A stretch of DNA of 36,620 nt from Sphingobium ummariense RL-3 (lineage in GTDB: Bacteria; Pseudomonadota; Alphaproteobacteria; Sphingomonadales; Sphingomonadaceae), in contig NZ_AUWY01000122.1 in NCBI RefSeq assembly GCF_000447205.1, forward strand, positions 1 to 36,620. The letters are read 5' to 3'. The position numbers were made by a program, and so were the translations under genes. This document shows, piece by piece, positions 16,008 to 25,544 of the stretch (position 1 is the stretch's first letter; the number at the start of each line of letters is the position of its first letter). The notes below the pieces were generated by a model, which saw nothing but the letters and a program-made list of their open reading frames with translations, searched no databases and was not told where the DNA came from.

Positions 16008-18779
16008 GTGAAGAGGGTTTTTCTCGCAGAGGTTACGGCGTTCGATCCGAGGGCGAAGCAGACTGTCGTTCTGCATATGTGTTCGCCCGGTCATGGCCCT
16101 ATTTCTTTCGATGATGACCATGAATATGTCCCCTGCCTGATCGGTGCCCCTGCCCGCTCCATGGCTCTCACCGACAATGGCATTCCCGGCGAAATCACGA
16201 TCGACTATGGCACAATCGGCCTGCGCCTCAGTGCGGATATGCGTAACGCCCATTGGCCCGGCTTCGACTTTGACGGCTACCCATGCCGCCTGATGTGGGG
16301 CGAATATGGAGCGCCGCTGTCCAGCTATAAGCATATCCCGGCTGGTCGCGTCGGCTCCATGTCGGTTGCGGCTGATATGGCCAATGCCCAGTTACCATTG
16401 CTCGGCCCAGAAGCCGAATTGAAGAAGGAGGTTCTGAAAGCCTCCTACGCCGGCACAGGCGCAGCGGAAAGCCTCTCGGATTTCAAAGGCCAGTTGAAGC
16501 CATTCGCCATCGGCTTCGTCGAGAACATCGAACCGCCGATGATCGACATGGAATATCTGGTCTATCAGTATCACGGCTATGGCCGGACCGAGGATGTAGT
16601 TGCCGTTTATGAGAATGCCCTGACCCTTGGCGCGGCCAAATATACGGTAGCGACCTATGAGGAGTTGATCGGCCTGACCGCCGAGCAGTTGCCTCCGGGA
16701 ACATGGGCGAAGGCTCCAGCCGTCGGCATGTATCGCCTTGGTGCTGAGCCGATCGGCAAGATGACCGCGGACGTGATCGGCGCGACCGATAGAGGCCAGC
16801 CGCTTACCAGTTTCGGGGCTATCGCGGGTTGGATGCTGCGCGAGATTGCTGGCATCCCGGCCGACATGATCGACATGGAGGGAGCAAAAGCTCTCGACCG
16901 TGATTTCCCCCACACATGGGGCAACTATCTCGACAGCAGGGACAAGCCTGAGGACGATAGCGATCCGGCTATCAGCGTGGGTGACTTCCTTCGTGAAGCG
17001 GCCTCGCACCTTGCCGCCTATGTGTTCCCCGACCGCGATGGCATCTGGCGCTTCGGCAGGAACGTCAGCAGCAAAACCCCAATCATGCTGCGCCAGTCTA
17101 AGGCGTCCACGCCTATCGTGCTGAGCGTGGCAATGCCCGCGACTGCGACACGCGCCCACAAAGTCCGTGTTGGTGGCCGCCGATGTTTCTCCACCCATAG
17201 CGACGACGAGATTTCCTCCGCGCTCAAGGATGCCGTTGACGAAGCAGTCCATGGCGTCGGGCAAAAGATCGATGAGGTTCAGGCTGGCGTTGATGACATT
17301 CGCAAGAATTTCAAATCGCTCGTGCTGCCTGCTTTGGTCGAGCCTATTGCCGATCTGAAAGAACTCAACCTCAAATATGGCGATGCCATCGGCAAGGCAC
17401 AGGGCGCGCTTCACCGCGAAAATCACATCGCGATCACCGCCCTTGGCACTCGCGTCGATGAGAATGGCAATCTGGTAGCCGAGCAGATCACCCAACTTAC
17501 CAGCCGCGTGAAGAACGGCGAGGCTACCGTAGAGGCAGGCTTCAAGAATGTCCGCGAGACCATTGCGGGACTGGACTTCGCATCAGCGTCGGAAGTCACG
17601 CAGATGATCGCGGAATATGGCGAGAACGTGAGTGCTGCATTTGTCGAGGAACGTCGCGTCCGCGCTGAGGATGACAAGGCGCTCGCCGAAAGCATCACCG
17701 ATATGGGGGTCCGCGTTGGTGACGCAGAAGGTAAGATCAGCGAGCTTGAGCGTATTGTTCTGACCCCAGACGAGGGCACTGCCGAGAGCATCCGCGAACT
17801 TGGCATCAAGATCGAGACGGAAACCTCCAATCGTGAAGCTGCGATCCGGGGCGTCGAAAGAGCCTATGTCGATGCAGACCTTGTTCTGGCTGAGGCAGAC
17901 AGGACACTGAGCGCAAGCATCTTCGACGCTACGAACGGCAACAGCATCGTCTCCATCATCAATCGCCATGCTCAGACGCAGGTCGATGCGAATGGAGCGC
18001 GAGCGCAGGAGATCAATGCCCTTCAAACGCGGCTGAACTCCACCAACGGCGCGAGCTACGAACAGAACGTCCAGCTTATCAGCAACATCAACGGCCTGAT
18101 GAGCAGCCAGGTCACGTTCAAGGTCCAGACGGAAGTCAACGGCACAAAGGTCGTCGGCGGCTTGGGCATCATCAACCAGAATGGCTATGTGGATACGGCG
18201 TTTACGACAGATGCATTCTCCATCTGGACGCCTAGCGGCAAAACGCCGCTCCTGACTCTGGATGGCAATGCGCTCCGTGTGAACACCGCCATCATGCAGA
18301 ACGCCATCATTAGCGGCGCGCAGATCACTGACGCATCCATCGGCACACTTAAAGTGGCGGGCGGCGCAATCTCAGCCAATCAGGGCGCAAACGGCGTGGA
18401 CACCTTTGTCGCTGCCAACGGATCAGCAGACTTCCTGACAACCGGCTTCATGACCATCGGTGACGGCTTTTACGGCTCAGGTAGCGTCGAAGTGGACTTC
18501 ACCATCGACGCCACGCAGGCCTATGATGCAAGCTGCAAAATCCAGCTCTGGGTCGACACCGGCGCTGGCTACGCGCTGGCCGAGGAAAAGACCTTCGGCA
18601 TCACGACCGACAACGGCAACACCTACAGCCGTACGGGCGCGGATATCAGCACCATCGTTACTGGCGCACAGGTGCGGGTGATCGCCCGTGTCATTTCTGG
18701 CGCTTTCACGCCTCGATCCGTGGCCCGCTCTCAATATATCCGAGACATCAACATGAAGCTCATTGGGATGAAGCGATAA
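16008..18779 (+). CDS. Tail tip attachment / central fibre protein (lambda gpJ-like)
   Basis: A 923-residue protein at the tail tip that contacts the host receptor. Residues 1-400 form a hub-like beta-rich region (VTAFDPRAKQTVVLHMCSPGHG... and a segment with HWPGFDFDGYPCRLMWGEYG). Residues about 400-650 are a long coiled coil with repeated Ala/Glu heptads (IADLKELNLKYGDAIGKAQG, then several 'TRVDENGNL'-like turns). Residues about 690-810 match the DUF1983-type domain at the C-terminus of lambda J (VNGTKVVGGLGIINQNG, then TPSGKTPLLTLDGNALRVNT and ITDASIGTLKVAGG). A beta-rich C-terminus follows. The GTG start fits the GGGGTGG site. Its stop overlaps the next ATG by one base. Confidence 0.82.
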   Translation: MKRVFLAEVTAFDPRAKQTVVLHMCSPGHGPISFDDDHEYVPCLIGAPARSMALTDNGIPGEITIDYGTIGLRLSADMRNAHWPGFDFDGYPCRLMWGEYGAPLSSYKHIPAGRVGSMSVAADMANAQLPLLGPEAELKKEVLKASYAGTGAAESLSDFKGQLKPFAIGFVENIEPPMIDMEYLVYQYHGYGRTEDVVAVYENALTLGAAKYTVATYEELIGLTAEQLPPGTWAKAPAVGMYRLGAEPIGKMTADVIGATDRGQPLTSFGAIAGWMLREIAGIPADMIDMEGAKALDRDFPHTWGNYLDSRDKPEDDSDPAISVGDFLREAASHLAAYVFPDRDGIWRFGRNVSSKTPIMLRQSKASTPIVLSVAMPATATRAHKVRVGGRRCFSTHSDDEISSALKDAVDEAVHGVGQKIDEVQAGVDDIRKNFKSLVLPALVEPIADLKELNLKYGDAIGKAQGALHRENHIAITALGTRVDENGNLVAEQITQLTSRVKNGEATVEAGFKNVRETIAGLDFASASEVTQMIAEYGENVSAAFVEERRVRAEDDKALAESITDMGVRVGDAEGKISELERIVLTPDEGTAESIRELGIKIETETSNREAAIRGVERAYVDADLVLAEADRTLSASIFDATNGNSIVSIINRHAQTQVDANGARAQEINALQTRLNSTNGASYEQNVQLISNINGLMSSQVTFKVQTEVNGTKVVGGLGIINQNGYVDTAFTTDAFSIWTPSGKTPLLTLDGNALRVNTAIMQNAIISGAQITDASIGTLKVAGGAISANQGANGVDTFVAANGSADFLTTGFMTIGDGFYGSGSVEVDFTIDATQAYDASCKIQLWVDTGAGYALAEEKTFGITTDNGNTYSRTGADISTIVTGAQVRVIARVISGAFTPRSVARSQYIRDINMKLIGMKR

Positions 18780-19144
18780 TGCCCTACGCCTATTTCACAG
18801 AAGCAGGCCAACTGCTCGTCATTGCCTCCGCTCAGGCGAACTACCCTGATCCCACGATCATCGAAGTCGCAGTGGCAGAAGGCACGATGCCCAATGCCAT
18901 CTATCTCGAGTTGGCGACGATGACCGTCAAGCAGCGCCAGCCGTTTGACCTGTCAGTTTCCCATAACCGGATAGGCGGCCTGCCAGCCGGGACATCGCTC
19001 GTCATGGGCGACACAAAGCATGTGATCGAAGATGGCACGGCAGAGTTTGAAGCCGACACCGTCGAGACGATCTACGTCAACCTGAGCCACCCCCATTATC
19101 TCGACCAATATGTCGCTGTGCCGACAGGACCGGAGACTCCATGA
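18779..19144 (+). CDS. Small tail protein downstream of the tip protein
   Basis: A 121-residue protein coupled to the J-like gene (TAATG overlap). It is beta-rich throughout (MPYAYFTEAGQLLVIASAQA; then TPIIEV-type strands and EDGTAEFEADTVETIYVNL). The start codon is set by the overlap. It resembles in outline small accessory proteins that cap or fold fibre proteins, but no family is recognised. Its last four bases contain the start of the next small gene. Confidence 0.62.
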   Translation: MPYAYFTEAGQLLVIASAQANYPDPTIIEVAVAEGTMPNAIYLELATMTVKQRQPFDLSVSHNRIGGLPAGTSLVMGDTKHVIEDGTAEFEADTVETIYVNLSHPHYLDQYVAVPTGPETP

Positions 19145-19293
19145 AAATCGACATCAGAAAGGGCTACAGCGAAGCCCGCGCTGCGGCCTATCCCTCTTAT
19201 GCCGAGCAGTTCGATATCCTGTTCCATCAGGGATATGAGGCTTGGAAGGCCGTCATCCAGAAGGTCAAGGATCAGCATCCCAAGCCCAAATGA
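19141..19293 (+). CDS. Small tail-fibre-region protein (50 residues)
   Basis: A 50-residue protein beginning at ATG 19141, overlapping the previous stop (ATGA). It has MKIDIRKGYSEARAAAYPSY, then AEQFDILFHQGYEAWKAVIQ and a charged C-terminus KVKDQHPKPK. The phrase 'R..AYPs..dQ.D.l.h.G...Wka.I..vK..hPKP' is a motif I know from many phage tail-fibre operons, where it occurs as a tiny separate protein or as a domain near tail fibres. Its exact role is unknown. Translational coupling and the motif make it a real gene despite its size. Confidence 0.78.
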   Translation: MKIDIRKGYSEARAAAYPSYAEQFDILFHQGYEAWKAVIQKVKDQHPKPK

Positions 19294-19304
19294 CCCTGCC
19301 CTGC

Positions 19305-19339
19305 CCCGCATAAATATCAGCAAAACTGATAGGCGGGAG
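19305..19339 (+). promoter_or_regulatory. CATAAATA-hairpin module I (large tail fibre gene)
   Basis: CATAAATA (19309-19316) overlaps the stem TATCAG (19315-19320), loop CAAAA, CTGATA (19326-19331). An outer pairing, CCCGC (19305-19309) with GCGGG (19333-19337), extends it and includes the ribosome binding site GGCGGGAG before ATG 19350. It is the most elaborate module in the window. Confidence 0.6.
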
Positions 19340-19349
19340 CGATCCAGAT

Positions 19350-21654
19350 ATGGACTTTGAATTTGATACTGTGGGCACCGTCAGCGTTGCCAATGGATCG
19401 ACGGAGGTTGTCGGCACCGGCACAAACTGGGTCGCGAACTATCCCGGTCTGGAACTCAACATCGACGGCCTGAACTATCCCGTCAAAAGCGTGAACAGCA
19501 AATCCAGCATCACGCTCGTCCACCCCTTCCCCGGCCAGACAGCGACGAACAAAGCCTACACCATCGTCCCTGTTCACCCCAACCCCAACACGGTCACGCA
19601 GTCGGTCACGACCATGATCGAAAAGTCGGCCGATCTTTATGAGCGCGCCCTCGACATCATTGAGAACGGTGTGGACGGCGGCGACTCTGCTTACGAAACT
19701 GCTGTGAAGAATGGCTTCGTTGGCACCGAGCAGCAATGGCTCGACAGCCTGAAAGGTCGTGATGGATCACAGGTCGGACTTGGCGCGGTGGTCAACATCA
19801 AAGAGGTCGCACCAATCCCACCCGGCGCTTCGGGCTATCAGCTTATCGTTCCCGTCACCGTGGGCGATCCGCCCATGAACCTGACGCAGACGGCACAGGT
19901 CATCATTCCTACCGACAAACCAGATTCTGGCATCGCGATCTGGGCCAAGTCCACGACGAGCGGCCTCGCTGTCGTGCTGGGCCTCGTCAATGCCCCGATC
20001 CCGCTTCCACCGGGTTCTGACGAAGAACTGGACCTGTCCGGCTCCGGCACCGTCTATGGCGATCCAGGCACGATCTTCCCGCTGGGGATCTACCTCGCCG
20101 GTTCGACGGCCAACTTCACCCTCACTTCGCCGTCCGGCTTTCCGCTCCGCATCGAGCGCCGCAACGACATTACGGTCCCTGTCGCGAGCGACTGGACCAT
20201 CACGAACGCCGGTAGTCCATGGCCGGTCAGCGGTGACGCCGTTGGCGCATCCAATGTCCTTTACAAGCGCGTCTATGGCTCGACCGATGGCAGTGCGATG
20301 ACCAACGGTCGTCTGCGTCTGATGAAGGGTGTCTATCTCATTACCGATCCGCTCGGCCTGACCTTCAAGCAGACTACAGATGATGGCACGACGCAGACAC
20401 CGCCGAGCATCAAGATGACCTTCAACGGCGTGGTGAACGAGGAATATCCAATCCTCGCCACAATGTATGATTATAATGTGGGCAAGTTCGAATTGCGCCG
20501 ACACTGGGCCGGCTCCAGCACGCTCGTTGTCACGATCGGTCGCGGCAACTCCGAAACCCAGATCGTCAGCGCCGATGATCCTGCGTTCGCGGCTGGCTCC
20601 CTCAAATCATGGTCTGTGGAGTTCATCGACAACGAGGGCAGCCCCGGCGGCACCGTGCGCTTCTACAGCAACGGCGTTCAGATTGGTCCCGATCAGACCA
20701 GCGAAGTGAAGCTGCGTATCACGCCGTCCATGTGCCTGGAATGTAATTCGTCTGGCAACAACACCAGCGACAGCCAGAACAATCTGGAGGTTGCCGCGCT
20801 CAACGTCGCCTACGGGCGCCCCGATGTGCAGAGCAGCTACGATGTCGCGGCTTCCGGCCCGATCAGCGCGGCAGACCTGCAAATGCTCTGCGTCGATGCT
20901 CGCGGCTTTTCGACACCGCAGGCTCCTGTGACCGTCCGCTATCAGGCTGCTGGCCAAGACCCCTACGGCCTTGAGGTGGTTGTGGGCGACATGATTGTCC
21001 CATCAGGCCGCGCCTTCAAGGTAGTGCTTGAGGACTGGTCGAGCGGCGAAGGCGTTGCCCATCCCAACGAACTCATCATGACCCGTCCAGCGGCCCAGAA
21101 TTGCCGCTTTGAAGATACCAGCCTCTATGGCGCGCAGGCTCCATGGACTGAGGTTCTGCCCAAGGGTGCGGTGCCCAACATCGGCGGCATCAACTACTAC
21201 TGCGAAGGCATCCGCATGGGCACCTATGTCCAGTTCCAGCTTGGCTATGATTGGGACACGACCACCATGCCGTCCAATCCCTTCGGCGATCCGCAGGGCA
21301 AGAACAGCTACATGGTGCCGCATAAGTGGCTGATCTACGACAATGCCGGAACGCTGCTGGGTCGTATCGAACAGCCCAACGGCCAGCCGCTAAACACGAC
21401 GGCATCACCGGTATCGTGGAGCGGCACGCTGGACGGTCGCGCCAATCCGATGGTGACTGCCGCGAACAAATGGTATCCCAAGGGCACTGTGCGATCCGGC
21501 ATCATCTGGCGCTCTCATGCGGAGCCGCCTGCCTATAGTCAGCAGGACATCTGGAACCGCGTTCCGACTTATGATGTGGCAGTGCCGTTCGGCTCTCAGG
21601 GTGCAGCGTCGGTCAATGGCGGCGACCTTCGCGCTGGCACGGGCGAGCAGCTAA
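19350..21654 (+). pseudogene. Large tail fibre/tailspike, N-terminal part, split by IS1380
   Basis: N-terminal 767 codons of a fibre protein. Residues 1-100 are the tail-attachment region (EFDTVGTVSVANGSTEVVGTG, then a LxxAxDxxExG coiled stretch). At about 120 lies the junction motif GFVGTEQQWLDSLKGRDGS, a phrase that recurs in phage fibres before a variable domain. The central part is beta-rich with LamG/lectin-like character (TVRFYSNGVQIG, AALNVAYGRPDV). At 21655 the frame runs into the IS and stops at 21704 after a short foreign tail. Joining across the IS with one CTAA copy restores GEQLNGFANYRWMPW and gives a single 1275-residue frame ending at 24827. Confidence 0.85.
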
Positions 21655-23300
21655 CCCGCCTTATTCACCAAAAGTGTCCTGAAGGGTTGGCGGGAGTGGC
21701 GTAAGCCTCTGATCTGAATTAGGAACTGGGTGTCTAAGCCGAACCTGCCGCAGGGCAGAAAATGCCACGGGCCACACCCGCCATGAACGATGATATCGCA
21801 AGCTCATTTGGATTCCCAGCAGTCGGCCGCAAGAAAATCACAGCTGCGTTCGACGGTGGCCGGCTTACCTCGGATGGCGGTGTTCTACTGCTTGCACAGG
21901 CCGAGCGCGCGATGGGGATTTGCCAGCGCCTGGCGGCTTGTATTGCCGATCCGCGCGATCCAGCGCGGGTGATCCATCGCCTGGATGACATTCTGCGTGC
22001 CCGTGTGTTCGCGATTGCGTGCGGCTATGAGGATGCCGATGATCTCGATGCTCTGCGCGACGATCCAGGCTTCCGCCTGGCGCTCGGCAAGCTGCCGGAA
22101 TCGGGCGCGGGGCTGGCCAGCCAACCGACGATGAGCCGGTGGGAAAATGCACCGACTACGCGCGAACTGGCCAGCATGATGGCCGCGATGATCGACATCT
22201 ACTGCGCCAGCTATCCCGCCCCTCCGACAGCGGTCACGCTGGATATCGACGACACGTGCGACGTCGTGCATGGCTATCAACAGCTCTCGTTCTGGAACGG
22301 GCATCATGGGGAGCGCTGCTTCCTACCGATCCATATCTACGACACCGCGACCGGCAGGCCGGTGGCCATGCTGCTGCGCACAGGCAAGACGCCTTCTGGA
22401 AAGGAGGCGGCGGGGCACATCCGACGCCTGGTGCGTCACCTGCGCCGTAATTGGCCCGATACCCACATCACTATCCGCGGCGACGGGCACTATGGTCGAC
22501 CCGAGGTCATGGCCTACTGCGATGCGGCCCGCGTCGATTACGTGTTCGGCCTGCCCACCAATTCAGCGCTGCGCGCCGATCCCGCCATTGTTGCGGTCGC
22601 CGATGCCTGCGCGGTCAAGCGCGCCCAGCGTCAGTGTCCCGTCCTGCGCAACTATGCCGAGACCCGCTATGGGGCAAAGACCTGGAAGTGCCAGCGTCGC
22701 GTCGTTGCACGGATCGAGGCCAGCACGCTGGGCATGGACATCCGCTATGTCGTCACCTCGTTGGCAACAGGATCGGCCGAGCACATCTACGACACGCTCT
22801 ACTGCGCGCGTGGTCAGGCCGAGAACCTGATCAAGCGCCACAAGTCCCAGCTCGCCAGCGACCGAACCTCGTGCCGCTCGGCCAATGCCAATCAGATGCG
22901 CCTGATACTGCACACTGCCGCATACTGGCTGCTATGGCGCATCCAGCAGGCGATGCCCAGGACCGCTGCTCTGGCAAGCGCGGAGTTTACCACCTTGCGC
23001 CTGCGGCTGCTCAAGGTCGCTGCGCGCGTCGTAGAAAGTGCTAGCCGCATCCGCATTGCCTTCGCTTCCGCCTGTCCGGATGCCGACCTGTTCCGCGCCC
23101 TCGTTCTCCGGCTGAAGCCTGCGCCGACGTAGCCCATGCGGCAGCGCCGCAGAACTCCGAGCCCAGCCCTTCAACCCGAAAAGCCCATCAATCCGAATGC
23201 GGTGAAACAAACGCCAGCGATGCCGGTCGTCCGCGCAATACAGCCAGCCGCAGCAAATGCCCAGAGCGGGCCCGAAACCGAGCGTCGTGAATAAGAGAGG
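21655..23300 (+). mobile_element. IS1380-family insertion sequence, copy B
   Basis: A complete 1646-bp copy, inverted relative to copy A. Ends: CCCGCCTTATTCACC at 21655 and the complement of CCTCTCTTATTCACG ending at 23300. It is flanked by the 4-bp duplication CTAA (21651-21654 and 23301-23304), proving simple insertion. Removing the element and one CTAA repairs the fibre gene exactly. Confidence 0.96.
21762..23132 (+). CDS. IS1380-family transposase (copy B)
   Basis: A 456-residue transposase identical in sequence to that of copy A, here reading in the same direction as the fibre gene. The element's left end contributes 108 bp before the start, which includes a stop for the fibre frame. 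The same alternative start (ATG 21783) exists. With two intact, identical copies the pair could mobilise or invert the 20-kb segment between them. See copy A for the motifs. Confidence 0.93.
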   Translation: MPRATPAMNDDIASSFGFPAVGRKKITAAFDGGRLTSDGGVLLLAQAERAMGICQRLAACIADPRDPARVIHRLDDILRARVFAIACGYEDADDLDALRDDPGFRLALGKLPESGAGLASQPTMSRWENAPTTRELASMMAAMIDIYCASYPAPPTAVTLDIDDTCDVVHGYQQLSFWNGHHGERCFLPIHIYDTATGRPVAMLLRTGKTPSGKEAAGHIRRLVRHLRRNWPDTHITIRGDGHYGRPEVMAYCDAARVDYVFGLPTNSALRADPAIVAVADACAVKRAQRQCPVLRNYAETRYGAKTWKCQRRVVARIEASTLGMDIRYVVTSLATGSAEHIYDTLYCARGQAENLIKRHKSQLASDRTSCRSANANQMRLILHTAAYWLLWRIQQAMPRTAALASAEFTTLRLRLLKVAARVVESASRIRIAFASACPDADLFRALVLRLKPAPT

Positions 23301-24827
23301 CTAAACGGCTTCGCGAACTATCGCTGGATGCCGTGGGAAAGCAGCACCTACAATGACCTCATCACGGCTGGTCAGAACACCCTCAATCCGTGGAAGTTCG
23401 GCAGCGACCAGAACGGCATGGTGCCAAACGCAAACGTCTGGCTCAAATATACGCCATTCAACCAGATGGGTCGCTCGCCCATTACTGGTCCGGGCGGTGT
23501 TCGCGATGATCGCCAAATCATGGCTGAGCCGGTCGCCCGCTATGCTCGTGATGTGACGCTCAAGCGTCCGCACGACAATCGCGACATGAAGCAAATCGCA
23601 CTCGACTATCTGACCGGCTATGCCAGCGATCCCTTCCACTGCTTCGAAAACGGCAGGCTGACGCCACTCTTCAAGGGCGATGCTCGCCGCAACATCACCC
23701 TGCGAAACCACTATTATGGTGGCGGTGAGAGCGGCACTCCCAATGAGCGCGCCTATTATATTCAGGGTGGTCGTCCCTATGAATTTGTGACGGCCAACAA
23801 TCCGCTGCGCGTTCAGGTGCCTTACGGCGGCGCAGCTTCCGACAAGCCCTATTTCGGCACCAATCAGATTGACCAAGACCACGCGCACCAGTTTCCGCAC
23901 TGGGGATCGCTGATGTGGCAGTCGCCTGAGTTTGCGATGCTTGGTCACAAGTTCGGCGATCAGGCGCGCCTCTATCTGCCATGGATTTTGAACAACGCTT
24001 GGGGTGAAGCCGGCGAGTTCGCATCGCGTGGCGCAGCTTGGAAATACATGCACGCGGCTCTGGCGTGGAAGACTGGCTCCAGCAATTCGAGCAGGCTCTA
24101 CAGCCGTGCAGAAATCATGGATTGGGTCGTGTTCGACTTTGAGTCTTTCTTCGACGCCTTCTGGGACAGCACCCCCGGCTTCCTCAATCCGCCAACCAAT
24201 GTCAGCGGCGGCGGCAACAATGCGATCTTCGCTGGCGCGCAACGCTTCGGCCCATGTCTCTGGAACGATGACTATGGCCTTTGGCAGCACGACTTTATGA
24301 TTGGCTACTGGATGAGCGCGCTTCATGCGGCTGAGAAGCTGGGCTTCAATCAGGCGCTCCGCGATGCGTCGGCCAAGGCCAAGGCGGTTGTGGACTGGCT
24401 CATCACCATGCACCAGAAGCGCATCACCGGCAGGATCAATGGCGGTATGCAGGTCAACAGCCGCGACATCGAATATACGATGCCCCTGTGGACACCGCAG
24501 ATGATCGCTGCAGCCGGGGGCAATGTCTCGGCCCTGCCCCAGACTTATGCTGCTGTGGCAACCGCACAGGGCAACAGCAAGGCTCCTAGCTGGGATACAT
24601 GGAGCGGCGGTAGCCGTGACGGTCAGGCCATGGATCAGTTGCTCGCCGGTCCGTCCTTGCTGCGCGACATGGGCCGCACGGACAGCGACCTCGTGACTGC
24701 GGAAACTACCGCGCTTGGATATCGCCAGAGCAAAATCGATAGCGAGACGGCCAAAGGCGCGCAGAACGCTGGCAGTGGCTGGTTCTACTATCACCAGACC
24801 ACCAACAACCCGCCACGAAAAACGTGA
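23301..24827 (+). pseudogene. Large tail fibre/tailspike, C-terminal part (possible polysaccharide-degrading domain)
   Basis: C-terminal 508 codons of the split fibre gene, in frame from the duplicated CTAA. It is rich in aromatic residues and helices: RPHDNRDMKQIALDYLTGYA, then DHAHQFPHWGSLMWQSPEF, ARLYLPWILNNAWG, FMIGYWMSALHAAEKLGF and a paired helix with AKAVVDWLITMHQKRITG. Repeating helical pairs with His, Trp and Tyr in the turns look like an (alpha/alpha) toroid, the fold of alginate and heparin-type polysaccharide lyases. This suggests a capsule or exopolysaccharide depolymerase, perhaps against sphingan-type polymers of sphingomonads. That is inference from outline; no catalytic motif was proven. 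An internal ATG (23328) exists, but a separate functional product is unlikely. Confidence 0.7.
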
Positions 24828-24915
24828 GAGGTCGGAACAGCGACAAAACCGCCAATATCGATCGTTAGCGATTTTCTACAGCAGACATTAATCATTGAAT
24901 GCAATCTAAAGACTT

Positions 24916-25410
24916 ATGCAGGACGTTTCATTTCGGAGGCTCTTGGGCACGGCTTTCCTCGCCGCATTATTCGCCAGCACGGTGGGAAGCGCGCTGCTCT
25001 TCGGGGATGAGTTTGCGGCGCATCCCCTTCGACGTTTGATGGGCGAGCACTATCGATATCCGCCGCCTTCGTTAAGCGACTTGCTGTTCTACCCCGGTCT
25101 TTGGATGATAAGTTGTTTTGGAACAGTGCCGGGATCGATGTTGATAGGTGCGCCAGCAATCTATCCGTTCCGAAATATGATAGCTCAGCATCCGTATATC
25201 GCGGCGTTACCGACCGTGGCCTACGCAGTTATAGTTTCAACACTCCTTCTCGGATGGACCGTCACGCCGACGGCTTACGGTGCGAAACACTTCGAGATTA
25301 TCTGGTATTATTCAGCGGCGGCTGCGCTCGGCTTCGTCGTTGTTCTCGGACACTGGGGTCATAAACAAGCCGCAAGGAACGATAGCTGCCACGGATCGTC
25401 AGACGGATAA
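24916..25410 (+). CDS. Four-helix membrane protein, cargo gene
   Basis: A 164-residue integral membrane protein with four predicted helices at about residues 9-29, 53-83, 93-113 and 126-146. It has a short polar C-terminus. It lies between the fibre gene and the next octamer module, with a 90-nt AT-rich upstream gap that may hold its own promoter. There is no strong ribosome binding site before ATG 24916. I do not recognise the family. Prophage membrane proteins at such positions often block superinfection or alter the envelope, but nothing in the sequence proves this. Confidence 0.58.
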   Translation: MQDVSFRRLLGTAFLAALFASTVGSALLFGDEFAAHPLRRLMGEHYRYPPPSLSDLLFYPGLWMISCFGTVPGSMLIGAPAIYPFRNMIAQHPYIAALPTVAYAVIVSTLLLGWTVTPTAYGAKHFEIIWYYSAAAALGFVVVLGHWGHKQAARNDSCHGSSDG

Positions 25411-25508
25411 GAGCTGAGTTGGCGCACGAAACTGCTCGTCATAAATCCGCTCATCTGGATGGCCGAACCAAGTCAAATTCTTACTCATGAATGTAATCCG
25501 GGCTTCCC

Positions 25509-25536
25509 GCTAAATATCGGAAACGATATGGGGAGG
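25509..25536 (+). promoter_or_regulatory. CTAAATA-hairpin module J (collagen fibre operon)
   Basis: GCTAAATA (25509-25516) overlaps a perfect 6-bp stem, ATATCG (25514-25519), GNRA-type loop GAAA, CGATAT (25524-25529). GGGGAGG (25530-25536) abuts the stem and GTG 25545 follows. A weaker copy (CATAAATC, then ATCC/GGAT at 25445-25460) lies 70 bp upstream. Confidence 0.58.
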
Positions 25537-25544
25537 CACTTAGA

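Noticed and set aside
16392..17495. 367-codon open frame antisense to the J-like gene
   Set aside because: A shadow of the tail tip gene; no ribosome binding site and no recognisable domain.
23301..24794. 497-codon open frame antisense to the fibre C-terminus
   Set aside because: The plus-strand frame joins exactly with the N-terminal fibre part across the IS, so the antisense frame is a composition artefact.
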